The notes beneath the pieces are model-generated. The model saw nothing but the letters and a program-made list of their open reading frames with translations, was not told the origin of the DNA and did not search any database. Below are positions 61,352-64,000 of a DNA stretch of 64,000 bases, in pieces. This DNA comes from CAVSUZ01 sp963791885. Lineage in GTDB: Bacteria > Pseudomonadota > Alphaproteobacteria > Acetobacterales > Acetobacteraceae. Each line of letters begins with the position of its first letter. Positions within the stretch are counted from its first letter, which is position 1. Location: NCBI GenBank assembly GCA_963791885.1, contig CAWBUL010000005.1, positions 1,302,001-1,366,000 on the forward strand, written 5' to 3'. The position numbers and the translations under genes are program-made.

Positions 61352-61659
61352 CTGCAAAGATGTCTGCCGAACTGAGCCTCGAAGAGATGGAACAGATCGT
61401 CGACGAGCATCGCCAAATAGAGTTCTGGCGCGCGCGTTCCGAGCTTGAACAAGAGAAGCGCGAATTGCGCGCCCGGGCACCGGCGGTGCTCGATTTGCTG
61501 CGCCAGCATCTTCCCGCCGACGTCCGGCGCGAGGTCGAAGATTATTTATCGTCCGGCTGGGGTGTGGGGTTTCTGCGGGACGCATTGGAGGAGCAGCAAA
61601 CTCAAGTCGGCCATGAGGCTGCCAGTGAAGTGCAATCGGAGGATCCGTTTGGGTTCTAG
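61348..61659 (+). CDS. Hypothetical island protein (103 aa)
   Basis: A 103-residue acidic and helical protein (LSLEEMEQIVDEHRQIEFWRARSELEQEKRELRARAPAVLDLLRQHLPADVRREVEDYL) with likely coiled coil at residues 12-45. It has a strong AAGGAG eight bases before the ATG. No domain recognised. It ends at 61659; the 150 bases to the resolvase gene hold no gene that I can support. Confidence 0.65.
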   Translation: MTAKMSAELSLEEMEQIVDEHRQIEFWRARSELEQEKRELRARAPAVLDLLRQHLPADVRREVEDYLSSGWGVGFLRDALEEQQTQVGHEAASEVQSEDPFGF

Positions 61660-61812
61660 CGTCCAGGGCTATGGCCTGAGTAAATCGCCGGGGCGGGTCT
61701 ATTTCGCTTGCGGTTTTTGCAACTGCCTCCCCAACGAGGAGAGCAGTAGTCTGGGGCATCGATGTAGACGTGATTGGCCTTGAGCCGATCAAGGTCGTCT
61801 TAGTCGTTATAC

Positions 61813-62427
61813 CTAGACTCCTTGGTCTGCCATGCCCCGCTTCACCCGCTGGACCGTGCTGGATCCGACGCCCAGCGTCCTAGCCACCTTCAGGATACCC
61901 GCGCCGGACCTCAATTGATCTCTGATGGCCTTCTCCGTAGCAGCTGGAACAGGTGGCCGCCCGAGCCGCCTACCCTTCGCCCGCGCTCTGTCCAGTCCAG
62001 CGACCACTCGGGCCTGAATCATGCCTCGCTCGAACTCCGCGAATGCGCCGCAGATCTGGTAGAACATGCGCCCTGCTGGCGTCGTTGTGTCGATGGCTTG
62101 CTGATGCAGGAACAGGTCTACGTGCGCGCTCTCAAGTTCGTGCAAGGTGTCGATGAGGTCGCGCAGCGACCGGCCGATGCGATCCAGTGCCCACGCCATC
62201 ACTACGTCGAAGCGGCCCCGCGCCGCATGACGCAGCATCGCGTCAAGCTGCGGCCGCTTGTCCCGTCCCTTCGCGCCGCTGATCCCTTCGTCCGCATACT
62301 CCGTCACGATGATCCAACCGCGCTGTTCCGCGACTGCGCGCAAGGCGAGCCGCTGGTTTTCGACGGCCTGTCCGTCCCGACTTACGCGCAGATACAGCGC
62401 GGCGCGACGTGGCTTCCTCGGTGACAT
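61813..62427 (-). CDS. Serine recombinase (resolvase/invertase family)
   Basis: A 204-residue small serine recombinase. AALYLRVSRDGQAVENQRLALRAVAEQRGW carries the nucleophile serine and the conserved arginine, with DEGISGAKGRDKRPQLDAMLRHAARG and VVMAWALDRIGRSLRDLIDTLHEL as the catalytic fold and AEFERGMIQARVVAGLDRARAKGRRLGRPP as the E helix. The C-terminal HTH is GILKVARTLGVGSSTVQRVKRG. I used the ATG at 62427; longer in-frame starts add a poor segment. It could resolve cointegrates, invert DNA or help move the element. It reads towards the left. Confidence 0.9.
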   Translation of the reverse strand: MSPRKPRRAALYLRVSRDGQAVENQRLALRAVAEQRGWIIVTEYADEGISGAKGRDKRPQLDAMLRHAARGRFDVVMAWALDRIGRSLRDLIDTLHELESAHVDLFLHQQAIDTTTPAGRMFYQICGAFAEFERGMIQARVVAGLDRARAKGRRLGRPPVPAATEKAIRDQLRSGAGILKVARTLGVGSSTVQRVKRGMADQGV

Positions 62428-62487
62428 GGCGCAGTTTCCTGAATGACCCGGCACCAGAACCATGCCGCAGATACATGCGGTAAACAA

Positions 62488-62701
62488 CTGTTTTCAGCAT
62501 GCCCAAGATGGGCGTTTTCGCCCACGCTTTCTCTAGGCGTTCAGCGTCGCCTTTCGGGAGGGATTTCCGCATAGGTCTCGGGCACCGTCACAGCCCACTT
62601 GTCGAGCCCATTATCGCGCCAATGCTAAGGCCGAGGTAGCTGGGCCTTTCAGGAAGCGGGCAGTGCCTGACGCGAGTTCCGAAGCCAATCAGATTCGAAT
62701 T
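62488..62701. other. Intergenic region between the resolvase and dnaE2 genes
   Basis: No gene is supported. It should contain the resolvase promoter. A resolvase recombination site, which often lies next to the gene, could be here but I cannot see a clear res dyad. Confidence 0.35.
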
Positions 62702-64000
62702 TCAATGGAAGTTCCGGCCCTTCACCTTGATCGTGTCGATGTGCAGGTCGGGAACGTAGATGTCGCGCGCACGAAAGCCCGCGGACTGCCGCTCGCGTGG
62801 ATCGGGGCCATTGGCGTGCGTGACCTGATCACCACGGCCATGCGTCAGCGGGAACGCCCCATCACGGTTGCCGACACTGGCGAGGTCTGCTGAGAGATCG
62901 CTGAACCGATTGGCAACCAGGTGCACGACTTCGCCTTCGCGCTGAATGCGTCCGCGCACCGCGATCATGCTGGCGCTCATCACGATACGGCGGAACTGTT
63001 CGAATACGGTCGGCCAGACCACGAGATTGGCGATCCCGGTCTCGTCTTCGAGCGTGATGAACAACACACCCTTGGCGCTGCCCGGCCGTTGCCGCACGAG
63101 AACCAGGCCCGCAGCCTCCAATCTGGTTCCATCGCGGGCCTGCATCGCCTCGGTGCAGCTGACGATGCGGCGCGAGGTGAGATCCGCACGGAGGAAGGAC
63201 ACGGGGTGTTGTCGCAAGGTGAGCCCGACATGGCGGTAGTCTTCAACCACTTCCTTACCGGCCGTCATTGGTTGCAGTGCGACGACAGGCTCATCGATCT
63301 CCTGGACTGACTCCGCTTCGCGTGCGGTGGCGGCTGCGAACAGGGCAAGCGGTTCATCCCGCAACGCTTTGACCTGCCAGAGTACCTCGCGCCGGGCGAG
63401 ACCCATCGCCGGCCGGAAGGCATCAGCGTCGGCGAGCCGAACGAGCGCTGCCGTAGGCACGCCCGCGCGACGCCAGAGATCGTCGATCGACTGAAAGGGC
63501 TGATCGGCCCGGCATGCGACGATTGTCGCGGCAGGAGCGTTGGCCAGCCCTTTTACCATGCGCATGCCAAGGCGCACCGCGAACTGTCTGTCGTTATCGG
63601 TCGGTTCCAGCGTGCAATCCCAGCGCGAGGCGTTGATGCACACTGGCCGTATTTCGACCCCATGCGCCTGAGCATCGCGCACGATCTGTGCGGGCGCGTA
63701 GAAGCCCATTGGCTGGGAGTTCAGCAGCGCGGCGCAGAACACCTCCGGATGCCAGCACTTCATCCATGAGGATGCGTAAGCGATCAACGCGAACGACGCC
63801 GCGTGGCTCTCCGGAAAGCCGTAACTGCCGAACCCCTCCAGCTGCTTGAAGGTCTGCTCCGCGAACGCCGGCTCGTAGCCGTTGGCGATCATGCCGGCGA
63901 TCAGCTTGTCCCTGAAGTGGCTGACCCCGCCGGTGAACTTGAAGGTGGCCATGCTCTTGCGCAGCTGATCGGCCTCGCCCGGCGTAAAGCCCGCGCAAAC
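62702..64000 (-). CDS. dnaE2: Error-prone DNA polymerase DnaE2 (C-terminal part, runs off window)
   Basis: The minus-strand frame is open to the window end and lacks its start, so about 433 C-terminal residues are visible. It shows the C-family polymerase end: SMATFKFTGGVSHFRDKLIAGMIANGYEPAFAEQTFKQLEGFGSYGFPESHAASFALIAYASSWMKCWHPEVFCAALLNSQPMGFY (the helix-hairpin-helix and fingers region), then the OB domain with LVRQRPGSAKGVLFITLEDETGIANLVVW. It ends RDIYVPDLHIDTIKVKGRNFH, the typical DnaE2 tail. DnaE2 carries out damage-induced mutagenic synthesis with ImuA and ImuB, whose genes would normally sit upstream, that is outside to the right. Confidence 0.93.
   Translation of the reverse strand, partial: VCAGFTPGEADQLRKSMATFKFTGGVSHFRDKLIAGMIANGYEPAFAEQTFKQLEGFGSYGFPESHAASFALIAYASSWMKCWHPEVFCAALLNSQPMGFYAPAQIVRDAQAHGVEIRPVCINASRWDCTLEPTDNDRQFAVRLGMRMVKGLANAPAATIVACRADQPFQSIDDLWRRAGVPTAALVRLADADAFRPAMGLARREVLWQVKALRDEPLALFAAATAREAESVQEIDEPVVALQPMTAGKEVVEDYRHVGLTLRQHPVSFLRADLTSRRIVSCTEAMQARDGTRLEAAGLVLVRQRPGSAKGVLFITLEDETGIANLVVWPTVFEQFRRIVMSASMIAVRGRIQREGEVVHLVANRFSDLSADLASVGNRDGAFPLTHGRGDQVTHANGPDPRERQSAGFRARDIYVPDLHIDTIKVKGRNFH

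Larger units (their letters stand above)
50065..64000. mobile_element. Integrated genomic element (island) at tRNA-Thr; right end beyond window
   Basis: The left boundary is the tRNA-Thr fragment. Inside are the split tyrosine integrase reading away from it, IS5- and IS256-family insertions, a primase-helicase with nearby repeats, small hypothetical genes, a serine resolvase, and a DnaE2 gene leaving the window. Genes here look less similar to the rest in codon style, and several are typical mobile-element functions. No structural phage genes are visible, so an integrative and mobilisable or satellite-like element is the best description. The extent to 64000 is a lower limit. Confidence 0.7.

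Noticed and set aside
1..64000. CRISPR array
   Set aside because: I saw no array of regularly spaced short repeats and no cas genes.
50065..64000. A complete prophage
   Set aside because: No capsid, portal, tail, large terminase or lysis gene is visible in the part of the element within the window.

Overview
The window is GC-rich, densely packed alphaproteobacterial DNA, most likely from Acetobacteraceae or a close relative in Rhodospirillales. Pointers are the base composition, the fused PutA, the COQ10/RatA-like, polyprenyl-synthetase and DUF484-XerC genes, the style of the mobile elements, and tetrahydromethanopterin (H4MPT)-type one-carbon cofactor genes in a bacterium. The genus cannot be fixed from the sequence alone.

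Positions 1-49,900 look mostly like chromosomal backbone. In order: a class III aminotransferase coupled to a DUF447 gene, next to an MfnF-like kinase-fold gene and a HisA-like gene (H4MPT/methylofuran biosynthesis, 194-4069); a lytic transglycosylase, a cyclase-TPR protein, a MATE exporter, a gamma-glutamyltransferase and a COQ10/RatA protein (4262-10425); a tightly overlapping sugar or polyol operon of GntR regulator, ABC binding protein, two permeases, TIM-barrel isomerase and Gfo/Idh/MocA dehydrogenase, with no ATPase gene (10637-16120); a polyprenyl diphosphate synthase, TrmN6-like methyltransferase and a second, lipoprotein-type GGT (16341-21388); pstA, pstC and a decayed pstS (21399-24442); putA, tRNA-Phe, gamma-carbonic anhydrase, argC, rpsI and rplM (24623-30925); small redox and regulatory genes, pyrE, a PAS hybrid histidine kinase with response regulator, priA, fsa, DUF484 and xerC (31030-41412); an msrA-msrB-msrA methionine sulfoxide repair cluster (41452-43173); and a glycosyltransferase locus with a ChW-repeat protein, disrupted by an IS1182-type element (43037-49422).

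From about 50,065 to the right end is an integrated element. Its left edge is the 3' end of a tRNA-Thr gene, followed by a tyrosine integrase split by an IS5-family insertion with a clean 4-bp target duplication. Then come an IS256-family insertion, a large primase-helicase with iteron-like repeats just downstream, small hypothetical genes, a serine resolvase, and a DnaE2 error-prone polymerase that leaves the window. The right boundary, where an intact tRNA-Thr is expected, is not in view.

A notable property is that many genes have one surplus base: mfnF-like, cyclase-TPR, MATE, putA, priA, a DUF5666-like gene and the IS256 transposase. In each, removing one base restores a full-length family member. 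Because priA and other housekeeping genes are among them, insertion-type sequence errors are the simplest explanation. pstS differs: it has two one-base losses plus a stop codon. IS insertions in the glycosyltransferase and the integrase are real rearrangements whose removal restores exact reading frames.
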